DNA of 64,000 bases from Haloplanus ruber (lineage in GTDB: Archaea; Halobacteriota; Halobacteria; Halobacteriales; Haloferacaceae): contig NZ_JANHDK010000003.1 in assembly GCF_024494725.1 (NCBI RefSeq), positions 372,001-436,000 of the forward strand, read 5' to 3'. Shown one piece after another: positions 35,964 through 44,991 of this stretch. The first letter of the stretch is position 1. Every line of letters starts with the position of its first letter. The notes below the pieces were generated by a model. That model did not search any database. It had not been told where the DNA came from and was given only the letters and a program-made list of their open reading frames with translations. A program made the position numbers and the translations under genes.

Positions 35964-36580
35964 GGTTCGGCCCCCAGTCGGTCGGCGAGGGCTGTGAGCG
36001 GCGTCTCGCCGACGTCGACGAAGGTGCCGCCGAGGGCCTCGACCCCCCCGTCGGTCTCCGGGTCGTCACCGACGTGGGTGAGGGTTGCGGGGTCGCTGCC
36101 GAGGTCGGTGGCGAGTGTCTCGAAGGGGGTCGGGTGAGGCTTTCGGAAGCCACAGGCCGCGCTGGTGACGACGGCGCCGAACCGACCCCGGAGGTTGGCA
36201 CGCACGAGCGTCCGGGGGACCAGTTCCGGCACGCTACAGTTCGAACAGAGACCGACGGGGCCACACGCCTCGGCGGCGGCGAGGGCGTCCGCGACCCCGT
36301 CGCGACGGGTCACCGTGGGATCGAAGGCGGCGACGACGGCGCGTCTGACGACGCCGTCGGACGGCGTCACGCCGCGACTTCGGAGCGCCGCGGCGGCGTG
36401 GGCGGGGAGGGGAATCTCCGCCTCGTCGGGGATGTCGAGGTGGGACGTGCGGTAGGCGTCGCCCCAGTCGTCGGGGATGGGGACACCGCGGTCCCGGAGC
36501 TCGGCAGCGACGGCGGCGGCCGGGTCGGCCGGCGTCGACGCCGTCACGAGCGTCCCAAAGAGGTCGAAGGAGACTGTCAC
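35960..36580 (-). CDS. HAD-superfamily hydrolase heading the cobalamin operon
   Basis: The 206-residue protein has HAD motifs in order: FDLFGTLV (nucleophile Asp, but Phe at the usual general acid/base position, as in dehalogenase-like members), LCSNCS (motif II), GFRKPHPTPF (motif III Lys) and THVGDDPETD (motif IV). The GTG at 36580 begins VTVSFD, directly at motif I. It is the first gene of the cbiB-cobS-cobY-cobT-cobD run and overlaps cbiB by 4 nt. An alpha-ribazole-phosphate phosphatase role is possible, but the motif I substitution weakens it. Confidence 0.85.
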   Translation of the reverse strand: MTVSFDLFGTLVTASTPADPAAAVAAELRDRGVPIPDDWGDAYRTSHLDIPDEAEIPLPAHAAAALRSRGVTPSDGVVRRAVVAAFDPTVTRRDGVADALAAAEACGPVGLCSNCSVPELVPRTLVRANLRGRFGAVVTSAACGFRKPHPTPFETLATDLGSDPATLTHVGDDPETDGGVEALGGTFVDVGETPLTALADRLGAEP

Positions 36581-36665
36581 GGGTCTCCCGAACGGTCGGC
36601 GCGGAGCCACTTGACCCCCGCGGTCGGCGCGGAAGGGTTAGGTCCCCGGCGCTCCGAGAGCGACC

Positions 36666-37400
36666 GTGACTATCGCCCGACTGCTCGGCATCGAGACGCC
36701 CGCCGACGCCGCCGACTGGTACGCGGCCGGGCGGGCCTACACCCGTCGGGTCGCGGCGGGGATGGAGTTCGACGGCGTCGAGGCCGTCGACGGCGACGGG
36801 GTGGCCGCGACGCTTCGGGCCAACCCGACCGCACTGTCGCGCCGTGCGGCCGAATCTGTCGTCGGCGTCTTGGTCGGCGACGCCGTCTTCACCGACCCGT
36901 TCTGCGAGTGGATGCCGACGTGGTACGAACTCGGCCTGTGGCCGGCGGCCAGACTCCTCGAACGCCGACTGCGGCGGATCGCCCGCGAGGTGGCGGCGGT
37001 TGCAGGGCTGACCGTCACGACGCCTCGGTTCTCGCGGCCCCGGGACGTCCTCGTGGCGGGTCGCTCGCCGCTCGCGGAGGTGTCGGGCTTTCGCGAGCGG
37101 TTCGTCCTCGCGGCGGCGGTGACCCACCTCGAGTGGTTCGCCCACGCCGCGGCCGCGGACGGTATCGCGGTGCCGCAGGACCTACTCGCGCGGGCGCGCC
37201 GGGAGACGCTCGAACATTACGCCGGGTCGGGCCGGCCGCTGTCGCCCCGGATTCGGCGCTTCCAGCGCCTGCTGTTCACCGACGGCGAATGGGTGCAGGC
37301 GGTCGACGCCGCGTACGGACTCGATAGCTGGGTGTTCGACCGGTGGGCCCGGTGGCTGGACGCCGAACGGTCGCGTCTCGCCGCCGTGGCCGACGGGTGA
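36666..37400 (+). CDS. Conserved haloarchaeal-type protein, unknown function
   Basis: The 244-residue soluble, largely helical protein starts with GTG at 36666. It is rich in Arg and Trp for a halophile protein (WYELGLWPAARLLERRLRRIAREV; FRERFVLAAAVTHLEWFAH). No catalytic motif or family is recognised. It is divergent from the cobalamin operon, with 85 bp between the starts, and ends 59 bp before cdrL. Codon use is typical of the host. Confidence 0.65.
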   Translation: MTIARLLGIETPADAADWYAAGRAYTRRVAAGMEFDGVEAVDGDGVAATLRANPTALSRRAAESVVGVLVGDAVFTDPFCEWMPTWYELGLWPAARLLERRLRRIAREVAAVAGLTVTTPRFSRPRDVLVAGRSPLAEVSGFRERFVLAAAVTHLEWFAHAAAADGIAVPQDLLARARRETLEHYAGSGRPLSPRIRRFQRLLFTDGEWVQAVDAAYGLDSWVFDRWARWLDAERSRLAAVADG

Positions 37401-37459
37401 CAGACAGGCGTCAGACACCGTCCAAGGTTTGAAATAACCCGCCATCGTGTCTGTGAACG

Positions 37460-37993
37460 ATGAGCAAGATCACGTTCCGCGCCGACGACGATCTCGTCGA
37501 GCGCCTGGAGGAGTTCGACGACTCCAAAAGCGAGGTGATGCGCGACGCGTTGCGCACCTACCTCGACGACGCGGAACGCGAACCGAGTGACGGTGGGGCC
37601 GACACGGCCGACCCTACGATGGCGTTGCTGGAGACGCTTCTCGCCGACGGGGCGTTTGCGCCGCGGGAGCCGCCGTCGATCAACGTAAACGTCACTGTCG
37701 ACGGCGCGTCGACCGATCCGTCGGACGTGTCCGTCGAACGCGAGTCCGAGACGACAGAGCGTAAGACGCAATCCGAGCGTCCGACCGACGAGGACGGGTC
37801 GGCGGCCGCGCGTAAAACGTGCTCCCAGTGTGGCGAGGAGATGTCCACCGGGCACGTCTACTGCCCAAACTGCGGTGAAAAAGGCGCACACCGCGTCTTC
37901 TGTGACTGTGGCGACGAGATTCGGTCGGACTGGGCGTTCTGTCCGAGCTGTGGCCGCCGAACGCCGGCAGCGGATGTGTTGGACCGTGCGTAA
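37460..37993 (+). CDS. cdrL: Long RHH/zinc-ribbon regulator CdrL
   Basis: The 177-residue protein has an N-terminal ribbon-helix-helix DNA-binding domain (SKITFRADDDLVERLEEF, then DDSKSEVMRDALRTYLDD), an acidic linker, and two C-terminal zinc ribbons (CSQCGEEM..YCPNCGEKG and CDCGDEI..FCPSCG). This architecture, upstream of a short RHH gene and ftsZ2, matches the CdrL/CdrS pair that controls cell division in Halobacterium and Haloferax. CdrL is expected to act on the cdrS-ftsZ2 promoter. Confidence 0.88.
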   Translation: MSKITFRADDDLVERLEEFDDSKSEVMRDALRTYLDDAEREPSDGGADTADPTMALLETLLADGAFAPREPPSINVNVTVDGASTDPSDVSVERESETTERKTQSERPTDEDGSAAARKTCSQCGEEMSTGHVYCPNCGEKGAHRVFCDCGDEIRSDWAFCPSCGRRTPAADVLDRA

Positions 37994-38031
37994 CCCAACC
38001 TACCCCGCTGTTTACGCCTCTCTCCACCTTC

Positions 38032-38189
38032 TGTCTTACAACGGCCGTTAGTTTTATACCGTATTGGTCTGTTGTTACGTTTGCGTAAGACGGTCGTCTT
38101 ACAGATTCGGCGTCCGTGGGGTAGCGGGCCTCCACCGGACGATTCGAGCCTGTAAGACAGTGCGCGGGGTGCTGCCCGTTCCGTCTTAC
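38032..38189 (+). promoter_or_regulatory. cdrS-ftsZ2 promoter with five GTCTTAC boxes
   Basis: A TATA-like TTTATAC lies at about 38053-38059. The heptamer GTCTTAC or its complement occurs at 38033-38039 and 38183-38189 (forward) and 38152-38158 (reverse). It also forms a perfect inverted repeat GTAAGACGGTCGTCTTAC at 38085-38102. The repeat sits at the expected transcription start. RHH proteins bind such short palindromes, so these are likely CdrL and/or CdrS operators. The cdrS ATG is about 100 nt further on, giving an unusually long leader for a haloarchaeon. Confidence 0.7.
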
Positions 38190-38204
38190 CGGGGGAATGC
38201 AAAC

Positions 38205-38387
38205 ATGGAGCGTGTGACACTACGAATTCCGAAGCAGCAGATCGAGGAGGTCGAACAGATGGTCGAGACGGGAGAGTTCCCGAACCGAAGCGAGGCCATC
38301 CGCTCGGCGGTCCGCGAGATGCTCAACGAACAGAGCGAGTCCCGCGACGACAAACGCAACCGTAACCGCAGCTGGGCGAAGGTGTAA
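38205..38387 (+). CDS. cdrS: Short RHH cell-division regulator CdrS
   Basis: The 60-residue protein is a single ribbon-helix-helix domain: [36 protein letters not shown], then a basic tail. Position and sequence match CdrS, the small transcription factor that controls ftsZ2 and other cell-division genes in haloarchaea. The ATG at 38205 is fixed by the RHH strand. Only 2 bp separate its stop from the ftsZ2 start. Confidence 0.92.
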   Translation: MERVTLRIPKQQIEEVEQMVETGEFPNRSEAIRSAVREMLNEQSESRDDKRNRNRSWAKV

Positions 38388-38389
38388 CG

Positions 38390-39559
38390 ATGCAGAGTTT
38401 CGTCCAAGACGCTATCGAACACGAGGAGGCCGAAGAGCGCGGTGCCGACGACGACGACGAGTTCGGCAACCCGCGGATCGTCATCGTCGGCGCCGGCGGT
38501 GCCGGTAACAACACGGTCAACCGACTGTACAACATCGGTGTCGACGGCGCCGAGACGGTCGCGATCAACACCGACAAACAGCACCTGAAGATGATCGAGG
38601 CCGACACGAAGATCCTCGTCGGCAAGTCGCTCACGCAGGGGCTGGGTGCCGGTGGCGACCCCTCGATGGGTGAGCGCGCGACCGAGATGGCCCAGGGGAC
38701 GATCAAGGAAGTCCTCGGCGAGGCGGACCTCGTGTTCGTCACCGCGGGGATGGGTGGCGGGACCGGCACCGGTGCCGCGCCCGTCGTCTCCAAGATCGCC
38801 AAAGAGCAGGGTGCCATCGTCGTCGGCATGGTGTCGACGCCGTTTAACGTCGAGCGCGCCCGCACGGTCAAGGCCGAGGAGGGACTCGAGAAACTCCGCG
38901 GCGAGGCCGACTCGATCATCGTCCTCGACAACAACCGACTGCTGGACTACGTACCCAACCTGCCCATCGGCAAGGCGTTCTCGGTGATGGACCAGATCAT
39001 CGCCGAGACGGTCAAGGGTATCAGTGAGACCATCACCCAGCCCTCGCTCATCAATCTGGACTACGCGGACATGTCCACGATCATGAACCAGGGCGGCGTC
39101 GCGGTGATGCTGGTCGGCGAGACGCAGGACAAAAACAAGACCCAAGAGGTCGTCAGCGACGCGATGAACCACCCGCTGTTGGACGTCGACTACCGCGGCG
39201 CGTCCGGCGGACTCGTCCACATCACCGGTGGTCCGGACCTCACGCTGAAGGAGGCCGAGGGCATCGCGAACAACATCACCGAGCGACTGGAGGCGAGCGC
39301 CAACGTCATCTGGGGCGCGCGCATCCAGGAGGAGTACAAGGGCAAGGTGCGGGTCATGGCCATCATGACCGGCGTCCAGAGCGCTCAGGTGCTCGGCCCG
39401 TCGACCCAGCGACAGGCGGAGAAGTCCCGTCGCAGCCTCAACGGTGAGGACGTTTCGGAATTCGATGCGAGCGAAAACGTCGGTCAGGAGCAGGGCTCTT
39501 GGTCCGACGGCGGTCGCAACGAGGTCGATACGCGTAACGGCGTCGACGTCATCCGGTAG
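38390..39559 (+). CDS. ftsZ2: Cell division GTPase FtsZ2
   Basis: The 389-residue tubulin homologue has [13 protein letters not shown], the GTP-binding tubulin signature [27 protein letters not shown] and the T7 catalytic loop region [22 protein letters not shown]. An acidic N-terminal extension (about 25 residues) and a polar C-terminal tail with a short conserved end are typical of haloarchaeal FtsZ2. FtsZ2 acts with FtsZ1 in ring constriction. It is cotranscribed with cdrS. Confidence 0.97.
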   Translation: MQSFVQDAIEHEEAEERGADDDDEFGNPRIVIVGAGGAGNNTVNRLYNIGVDGAETVAINTDKQHLKMIEADTKILVGKSLTQGLGAGGDPSMGERATEMAQGTIKEVLGEADLVFVTAGMGGGTGTGAAPVVSKIAKEQGAIVVGMVSTPFNVERARTVKAEEGLEKLRGEADSIIVLDNNRLLDYVPNLPIGKAFSVMDQIIAETVKGISETITQPSLINLDYADMSTIMNQGGVAVMLVGETQDKNKTQEVVSDAMNHPLLDVDYRGASGGLVHITGGPDLTLKEAEGIANNITERLEASANVIWGARIQEEYKGKVRVMAIMTGVQSAQVLGPSTQRQAEKSRRSLNGEDVSEFDASENVGQEQGSWSDGGRNEVDTRNGVDVIR

Positions 39560-39592
39560 CGACCGCGAGGCTTCTTTCCCGTCGCCCGCGTC

Positions 39593-40558
39593 TTACACCG
39601 CTTCTATCGACTCGACTAGCCGGCACTTCCGGCAGATTCGACCGCTCGTGCTCGACCCACAGCGGTCGCACTCGCCGAGGTTGGGGCCGTCGTCGTCACG
39701 GTACCGCTCGGCGGCCAACTCCGCGAGTTCCTCGTAGCCCGCCATGATCGAGTGTCGCGTCCCGGGGTGTGACTCCTCCATGCCGAGCAGGAGTTCCTGA
39801 ATCTCCCCGCGGTAGGCCTCGCTCGCGTGCGGACACTCCGTAATGTGGGCCGGGAGGTCCGCGAGGTGGGCGTACAGCGCCACCTCCTTTTCGGGCACGT
39901 CGCGCAGTGGCTTGGCCCGGGGGACGAAGTGTGTCGTCTCGGCTCGCCGGTCGAACGGCCCGAGACTCGCGTCGAAGTGTTTGGCCATCTGTTTCAGATC
40001 CCCCTCGAAGAAGTTCATCAGGGCGGTCTGGGCCTCGTCGTCGAGGTTGTGGCCCGTCAGCAGTTTGTCGGCGCCGAGTTCGTCGGCGTACGACTCCAGC
40101 AGGTCGCGGCGGAACACACCACAGTACGCGCAGGCGGCCATGTCCTCGGGGTCCGTCTCGACCACGTCGTCCATGCGAACGCCGAGTTCGTCGGCGTACG
40201 ACACCACCTCGTGGCGCAGGTCACGGTCCGCGGTCAGTCGCTTGGAGGCGTCGAGGCTCTCGTCGCGGTAGCCCTCGATCCCCTCGTGGATCGAGAGGGC
40301 GACCAACTCCACGCGCGGGTCCTTGCCGAACGTCTCCGCCAACACGTGTGTCAGGACGACGCTGTCTTTGCCCCCCGAGAGACCGATCACCCACGTCTGT
40401 GGGTTCTCCGGCGAGGCCGTCGCCGGAAGGAGACCGTCCTCCCTGATTCGCCGTCGCACCCGCTTATCGACCGAGGCCCGGAGGTGCTTGCCACAGAGGT
40501 GGGCCCCCGAGTAGGCCGCGTGCATCACCGCCTCGCGGCCGCACCTGTCACAGTCCAT
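39593..40558 (-). CDS. ncsA: NcsA/TtcA-family tRNA 2-thiolation enzyme
   Basis: The 321-residue enzyme belongs to the TtcA/CTU1 family. N-terminal CDRCGREAVMHAAYSGAHLC and C-terminal CDRCGSSTSGRICRKC are zinc sites. The PP-loop is IGLSGGKDSVVL, and CAYCGVFRR carries the central Cys pair used for an Fe-S cluster or sulfur transfer. CTU1/NcsA thiolates the wobble uridine of Lys, Gln and Glu tRNAs. In haloarchaea it works with the ubiquitin-like SAMP2. Confidence 0.92.
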   Translation of the reverse strand: MDCDRCGREAVMHAAYSGAHLCGKHLRASVDKRVRRRIREDGLLPATASPENPQTWVIGLSGGKDSVVLTHVLAETFGKDPRVELVALSIHEGIEGYRDESLDASKRLTADRDLRHEVVSYADELGVRMDDVVETDPEDMAACAYCGVFRRDLLESYADELGADKLLTGHNLDDEAQTALMNFFEGDLKQMAKHFDASLGPFDRRAETTHFVPRAKPLRDVPEKEVALYAHLADLPAHITECPHASEAYRGEIQELLLGMEESHPGTRHSIMAGYEELAELAAERYRDDDGPNLGECDRCGSSTSGRICRKCRLVESIEAV

Positions 40559-40640
40559 CGACGCGACGTTGCCGGCCGGCCCGTATCACCGTTTCGTCTC
40601 CTCCAGAACGGTTTTGCCCGGGCGGGCGCAAACGCGGGTG

Positions 40641-41321
40641 ATGGATCGAGACGCGGCGCTCGACCGGGTGGCCGAAATCGTCGACTACGTGGACCGCACG
40701 GCGACCGACGGGCCGACCGACGGCGACGACCCCGCGCTCCTCCCGGTGCCCGTCCGCGAGGTGTGGGTGTACGGCGACGTTGCCCTCGGTCTCGACCCAC
40801 TCGACCGCCTCGACGTGTACGTCACCAAGGATCTCCTCATGCGCGGCGACGCCGACCGCGCGGCCGAATTCACGGAGCGGTTCGGCGTCGCCGGCGTCGG
40901 CAAGACCGTCGACGCCGACTGGGCCGCGGCGTATCCGGAACACCTCCGCGCGAACGACAACGGCCACGCGGCGCCCGAGCGCTGTCTCGCCGCCCATCTC
41001 GCTGGCGACGACGAACCGATCCACCTGGAGGTGTGTAACGCCTCCTTCACCGACAACGTTACCCAGCGCCTGAAGGGGGCGATGGCCCGAGAGGCCTACG
41101 GCGAAATCCTCGACCCTCGGGGGGTCTGTCTGTGGGTCGACGGCCGCCGCGACGACGACGCGATGACGAAACTCCGCGGCGGCGAACTCGCCTTCCCGAC
41201 GCTCTCGGAGGCCTTAGGCATGCTGGGACTAGACGACGACACCGCCACCGAGGCCGCCACCGCGATGCGCGAGCGTCGCGCCGAGGCGACCGGGCGGACG
41301 GTCCGTGGCGACGTGGTGTAA
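40641..41321 (+). CDS. DUF7095-like haloarchaeal protein
   Basis: The 226-residue acidic protein is conserved in haloarchaea. Recognisable blocks are VPVREVWVYGDVALGLDPLDRLDVYVTKDLL, HLEVCNASFTDNVTQRLKGA and the C-terminal LGMLGLDD helix. YGDVALGLDPLDRLDVYV recalls a minimal nucleotidyltransferase strand pair, but the GS motif is not clear. The ATG at 40641 is preferred over the GTG at 40638. The function is unknown. Confidence 0.75.
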   Translation: MDRDAALDRVAEIVDYVDRTATDGPTDGDDPALLPVPVREVWVYGDVALGLDPLDRLDVYVTKDLLMRGDADRAAEFTERFGVAGVGKTVDADWAAAYPEHLRANDNGHAAPERCLAAHLAGDDEPIHLEVCNASFTDNVTQRLKGAMAREAYGEILDPRGVCLWVDGRRDDDAMTKLRGGELAFPTLSEALGMLGLDDDTATEAATAMRERRAEATGRTVRGDVV

Positions 41322-41411
41322 TCACAGATGACACCGGCGCTCCGCGCGAGGCGGCGTCACGCGACCCGCCCGCGGCGACGGTCAGGACACGGGTCCGCTA
41401 GCCGCCCACCC

Positions 41412-42224
41412 CTACTCGAACCGACGTCCCGCCGGCACCCGGCCGACGGTCACGTCGAACGGCACGACCTCCGCCCGACGATACGTTCCTGCTTGCATCG
41501 ACTCGACTATCTCTCGGCCCATCGTCCGCCAGGCCGACCGAAGGTCGTCGTACTCGTCGCCGACCGCCCGCCGAAGCTCCGCCTCGTGGTCGGCCAGCCC
41601 CGCTCCCGTCGCCTTTCGTGTCGCGTCTCGCAGGTCGCCCTCGTCGTACGGCGGTTCGATCACCTTCCGGTGGTAATGCCGGCGCGTGGTCACGTCGACG
41701 AGACCCGCCGCTTCGAAGGCGGCCACCGCCCGCTCGCCCAGCGCGACGTCCGTCCCGACCCCCTCCAGATACGCCTCCCGGACGCGCCGTTCGAGTTCCA
41801 CCTCGCGTTCCACCGTCGACGCGACCGACACGTCGGCGTTGTCGGGTTCGACGGCCGCCACACGGTCGCTCGCGACGCGGCGGAACTCCCGGAGCGCCGC
41901 GGCCGGATCGGGCAGATTCACCAGCAGTGCCTGACACGTCACGAGGTCGAACGATCCGTCGGTGACGGGCAGGCGTTCGGCGTCGCCGGCGACGGCCGGA
42001 CAGTCGGTTTCCTCGCGAGCGACGGCCAGCAGCGACGGGTCGGCGTCGATACCGACCACCTCCCCTCCCGACTCCTCGGCGAGCACCCGCGTGAGTTCGC
42101 CCGTGCCACAGCCCACATCCAGGATTCGCTCGTGGCTCGGGAGGTCGAGCGCGTCCAGTGCCTCCCGCGACGACCACAGGCCCGCGCGCGTCCGTCGGAG
42201 GTAGTCGGCCGAGAATCTGCGCAC
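41412..42224 (-). CDS. SAM-dependent methyltransferase
   Basis: The 270-residue class I methyltransferase has motif I ILDVGCGTGELTRVL, motif II GIDADPSLL, AGDAERLPVTDGSFDLV and CQALLVNLPDP. It resembles small-molecule (UbiE/Methyltransf_11-like) enzymes. The substrate is unknown. It is downstream of the exported EEP protein on the same strand, 29 bp away. Confidence 0.88.
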   Translation of the reverse strand: MRRFSADYLRRTRAGLWSSREALDALDLPSHERILDVGCGTGELTRVLAEESGGEVVGIDADPSLLAVAREETDCPAVAGDAERLPVTDGSFDLVTCQALLVNLPDPAAALREFRRVASDRVAAVEPDNADVSVASTVEREVELERRVREAYLEGVGTDVALGERAVAAFEAAGLVDVTTRRHYHRKVIEPPYDEGDLRDATRKATGAGLADHEAELRRAVGDEYDDLRSAWRTMGREIVESMQAGTYRRAEVVPFDVTVGRVPAGRRFE

Positions 42225-42253
42225 GCCGGCCCTACCCCCTCGGTCCTCAAAAG

Positions 42254-43471
42254 TCAGTCGTCATCGCGGGCGGCGAGCCACCCGCCGATGAGGGCGGCGA
42301 GCGCCGCCGGCACGCCGAACCCGGCCCCGGTGCTCGCCGTGGGTGTGTCGGTGTCGGCGGCCGCGGTGTCGGTCTCCGTCTCGGTCGGTTCGGGCGTGTC
42401 CGTCGCCGTGGGTGTCGGTGTCTTCTCTTTTGGACTCAGCGTCGCCACCAGCCCCGCGTGGTCGGACGGCCAGAGTCGGTCGCCGTCGCCGGCCACGCGA
42501 GCGGCCGGATCGGCGCCCACCCGGCGCACGTCACGCGCCCGGAGGTCGCCCCGGACGAGCACGTGATCGACCCGCGAGTCGAGCGACGCGTCGGGGTTCC
42601 GGAGGTCGGCCGCGTGACAGCAGGTCGCGCCCGCGTCGCCGGCGTCCGTGAAGGATGCGGTGAGGCGGTCGTACGCCGCCGCCGACGCGTCCGGACCGCT
42701 GTTGATGTCTCCGACCAGAACTACTGGGTCCGGTCGGTCGGCGAGCATCTCCATTAGCTCCGCCGCCTGTGCCGTCCGCGTCTCGGCCGATGCCGATTCG
42801 AGGTGTGTAGTACAGACCGTGAGCCGGCGGCCGCCGACCGTCGCGTCCGCGACGGCGTAGCCGCGTTCGACCGTCACCTCGCGCCCGTCCCGCGACAGCG
42901 AGAGTGTCGCGTCGAAGGTGTCGGCCGTCGCCGCGCTCGTTTCCACGGGGGCGCGGGCGAGCAACAGGTCGCGGTCGGTCAGCCGTACCGTCCGCGTCTC
43001 GCCTGCTACCGTCGCCGGCACCGCGAGGTCGGCCCCGTTCGTCGCCGCGACGACGCGGTAGGGGTGGTCCCGGGCCGCGAGCCGTGCGAGCAGCGTCTCG
43101 CGGAAGTCGTAGCGCACCTCGGTCGCGTCGCCACCCGGCGGTCCCGTCCGGATCAGCGCCGCCTCCTGTATCCCGACCAGATCCGGTTCGGCGCGGGCGA
43201 GTTCCGCGGCTATCGCGTCCAGACGCGCCGGGACCCGACTGCGGTCGACCGCCGCGAGGAGGTCGCCGGCCGTCTCCCGGACCGCGTCGGGTCCCTCGGC
43301 TGCGGCTCCGAGGAGTCGAAAGAGGTCGGCGCCGAGATAGCAGTTGCGCGTGGCGACGGTCGGGTCGTCCCCGCCAGTCGTGGCGGCCCGCCCCGTCCGT
43401 ACGCCCGCACCGAGACCGACCGCGGCGCCGACGCCGGCTCGGAGCGCCGTCCGTCGAGAAACGTCGTCCAT
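42254..43471 (-). CDS. Exported endonuclease/exonuclease/phosphatase family protein
   Basis: The 405-residue protein has a Tat signal (DVSRRTALRAGVGAAVG), then an EEP-fold domain: ATRNCYLG, PDLVGIQEA, VCTTHLES, VLVGDINSGPD and a final SDHAGLVATL, which together supply the metal-binding Asn, Glu, Asp and His. A Thr-rich linker and a GFGVPAALAALIGGWLAAR tail resemble the PGF-CTERM surface anchor. It should be an extracellular phosphodiesterase or nuclease tethered to the cell. The ATG at 43471 is fixed by the signal. Confidence 0.88.
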   Translation of the reverse strand: MDDVSRRTALRAGVGAAVGLGAGVRTGRAATTGGDDPTVATRNCYLGADLFRLLGAAAEGPDAVRETAGDLLAAVDRSRVPARLDAIAAELARAEPDLVGIQEAALIRTGPPGGDATEVRYDFRETLLARLAARDHPYRVVAATNGADLAVPATVAGETRTVRLTDRDLLLARAPVETSAATADTFDATLSLSRDGREVTVERGYAVADATVGGRRLTVCTTHLESASAETRTAQAAELMEMLADRPDPVVLVGDINSGPDASAAAYDRLTASFTDAGDAGATCCHAADLRNPDASLDSRVDHVLVRGDLRARDVRRVGADPAARVAGDGDRLWPSDHAGLVATLSPKEKTPTPTATDTPEPTETETDTAAADTDTPTASTGAGFGVPAALAALIGGWLAARDDD

Positions 43472-43512
43472 CCGTCGCGCCGTAGGGGCGGTCGGCGCAA
43501 AAGCGGTCCGGC

Positions 43513-44346
43513 TCAGGCGCCGTTCCGGAGTTCGCGCACCCGGTCGATGTTCCACGCGAAGTCCTTGCCGTCCTCGGTGGGCGTCTCGAGGACGAACGGC
43601 AGGTCGCGCAGGTCGGGGTGGGTGACGATCCGGCGCATGCCGTCGACGCCGATCAGTCCCTCTCCGACGTGGGCGTGTTCGTCCTTGTTCGTCCCGCAGG
43701 CGTGTTTGGAGTCGTTGAGGTGGAGACAGTGGAGGTGTTCGAGACCGACCACGTCGTCGAACTCCGCGACGACGTCGTCGACCGCTTCGGGCGTCGAGAG
43801 ATCGTAGCCCGCGGCGAAGGCGTGTGCCGTGTCCAGACAGACCCCCAGGTCGTGGCGGCTCTCCGCGAGGACCGCCGCGAGGTGTTCGAAGTCGCCGCCG
43901 AGTTTTGTTCCGCTCCCGGCGTCGCTCTCGACGAGGACCGTCACGTCCGCGGGCACGTCGAGTTCGTTGAGCGCGCTCACGGCGTTATCGAGGCCGCCGT
44001 CGACGCCCGCGCCCGTGTGTGCGCCCAGGTGGACGTTGACGTACTCGATATCGAGTTTCGCCGCGGCCTCGACTTCCTTTTGCATACTGTCGATCGACTT
44101 CTCGCGGAGGTCCGCCTTCGGCGTACAGAGGTTGACGAGATACGAGGAGTGGATCACCCAGGGGCCATCGAGGTGTTCAGCGGTCCCCTCACGGAAGGCC
44201 ACAGCCTCGTCGTCGCCGACGTTCGGGTTCTGCCAGACCTGCGGGGAGTGGGTGAAGATCTGTCCGCAGTTACCGCCAACCGTCCGCTGGTTGCCGACCG
44301 CGTTGTCGACGCCGCCGGCGATGGATACGTGTGCTCCGACTCGCAT
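43513..44346 (-). CDS. nfo: Endonuclease IV (AP endonuclease)
   Basis: The 277-residue TIM-barrel enzyme cleaves DNA at abasic sites. Zinc ligands are seen in [43 protein letters not shown] (the usual Glu), [38 protein letters not shown] and VLETP. All family motifs are intact. The start at 44346 (MRVGAHVSI) is the standard one. Confidence 0.96.
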   Translation of the reverse strand: MRVGAHVSIAGGVDNAVGNQRTVGGNCGQIFTHSPQVWQNPNVGDDEAVAFREGTAEHLDGPWVIHSSYLVNLCTPKADLREKSIDSMQKEVEAAAKLDIEYVNVHLGAHTGAGVDGGLDNAVSALNELDVPADVTVLVESDAGSGTKLGGDFEHLAAVLAESRHDLGVCLDTAHAFAAGYDLSTPEAVDDVVAEFDDVVGLEHLHCLHLNDSKHACGTNKDEHAHVGEGLIGVDGMRRIVTHPDLRDLPFVLETPTEDGKDFAWNIDRVRELRNGA

Positions 44347-44429
44347 ACCGAATCGAGGACGCCGGTGCGCAAAGGCGCTTCGACTCTCGTAAGCGAACGG
44401 TTTTGTCAGCACCGCTCGAACCCCGTCTC

Positions 44430-44963
44430 ATGGTACAGGAAGAGCCGGTTGCGGTGGGCGAGACGGTGGCCGACGCCGAAGCGACGCTCGTTCGCCCGGA
44501 CGGGACCACCACGGAGACGACGCTGGGGGTCCTGACCGACGACCGACCGGTGTTACTCAGCTTCTACACCGTCGATTTCAGCCCCGACTGTATCGACGAG
44601 TGGTGTTCGTTCCGCGACTTCGACTGGTTCTCTAGCGGCGAACACGTCCAGGTGGTCGGCGCCAGCAAGTCGAGTGCCGGGCTTCACAAGCGCTTCATCG
44701 ACTACCTCGGCCTGAACTTCCCGCTCTTTGCCGACACCGACCTCGAACTGTCCGACGCCTTCGGCGTCACCTACCGCGCGCTCGGGGTCTCCCGCCGGTC
44801 GCGACGCTCGTGTTTCCTCCTCGATGCCGACCTCCGGGTGCGATACCGGTGGGTGAGCGAACACTGGCTCGATCCCACCCGCGATACGCCGCCGGTCGAC
44901 GAGATTCACCACGCAATCACCGAGGAACTCGACGTCGCCGACCCCGAGACGTTCGGCTTCTAG
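44430..44963 (+). CDS. Peroxiredoxin, BCP/AhpC type
   Basis: The 177-residue thioredoxin-fold protein contains SFYTVDFSPDCIDEWCSFRDFD. By alignment to the BCP pattern (TPxCTxExCxFRD) this supplies the peroxidatic Cys and a second Cys five residues on. FALFADTDLELSDAFGV-like (FPLFADTDLELSDAFGV) follows as in BCP. It reduces hydroperoxides in the cytoplasm. The ATG at 44430 follows a TTTTG-containing promoter region. Confidence 0.88.
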   Translation: MVQEEPVAVGETVADAEATLVRPDGTTTETTLGVLTDDRPVLLSFYTVDFSPDCIDEWCSFRDFDWFSSGEHVQVVGASKSSAGLHKRFIDYLGLNFPLFADTDLELSDAFGVTYRALGVSRRSRRSCFLLDADLRVRYRWVSEHWLDPTRDTPPVDEIHHAITEELDVADPETFGF

Positions 44964-44991
44964 CGTCGCCGGCCGTGCTCGGCGGTGTGCC

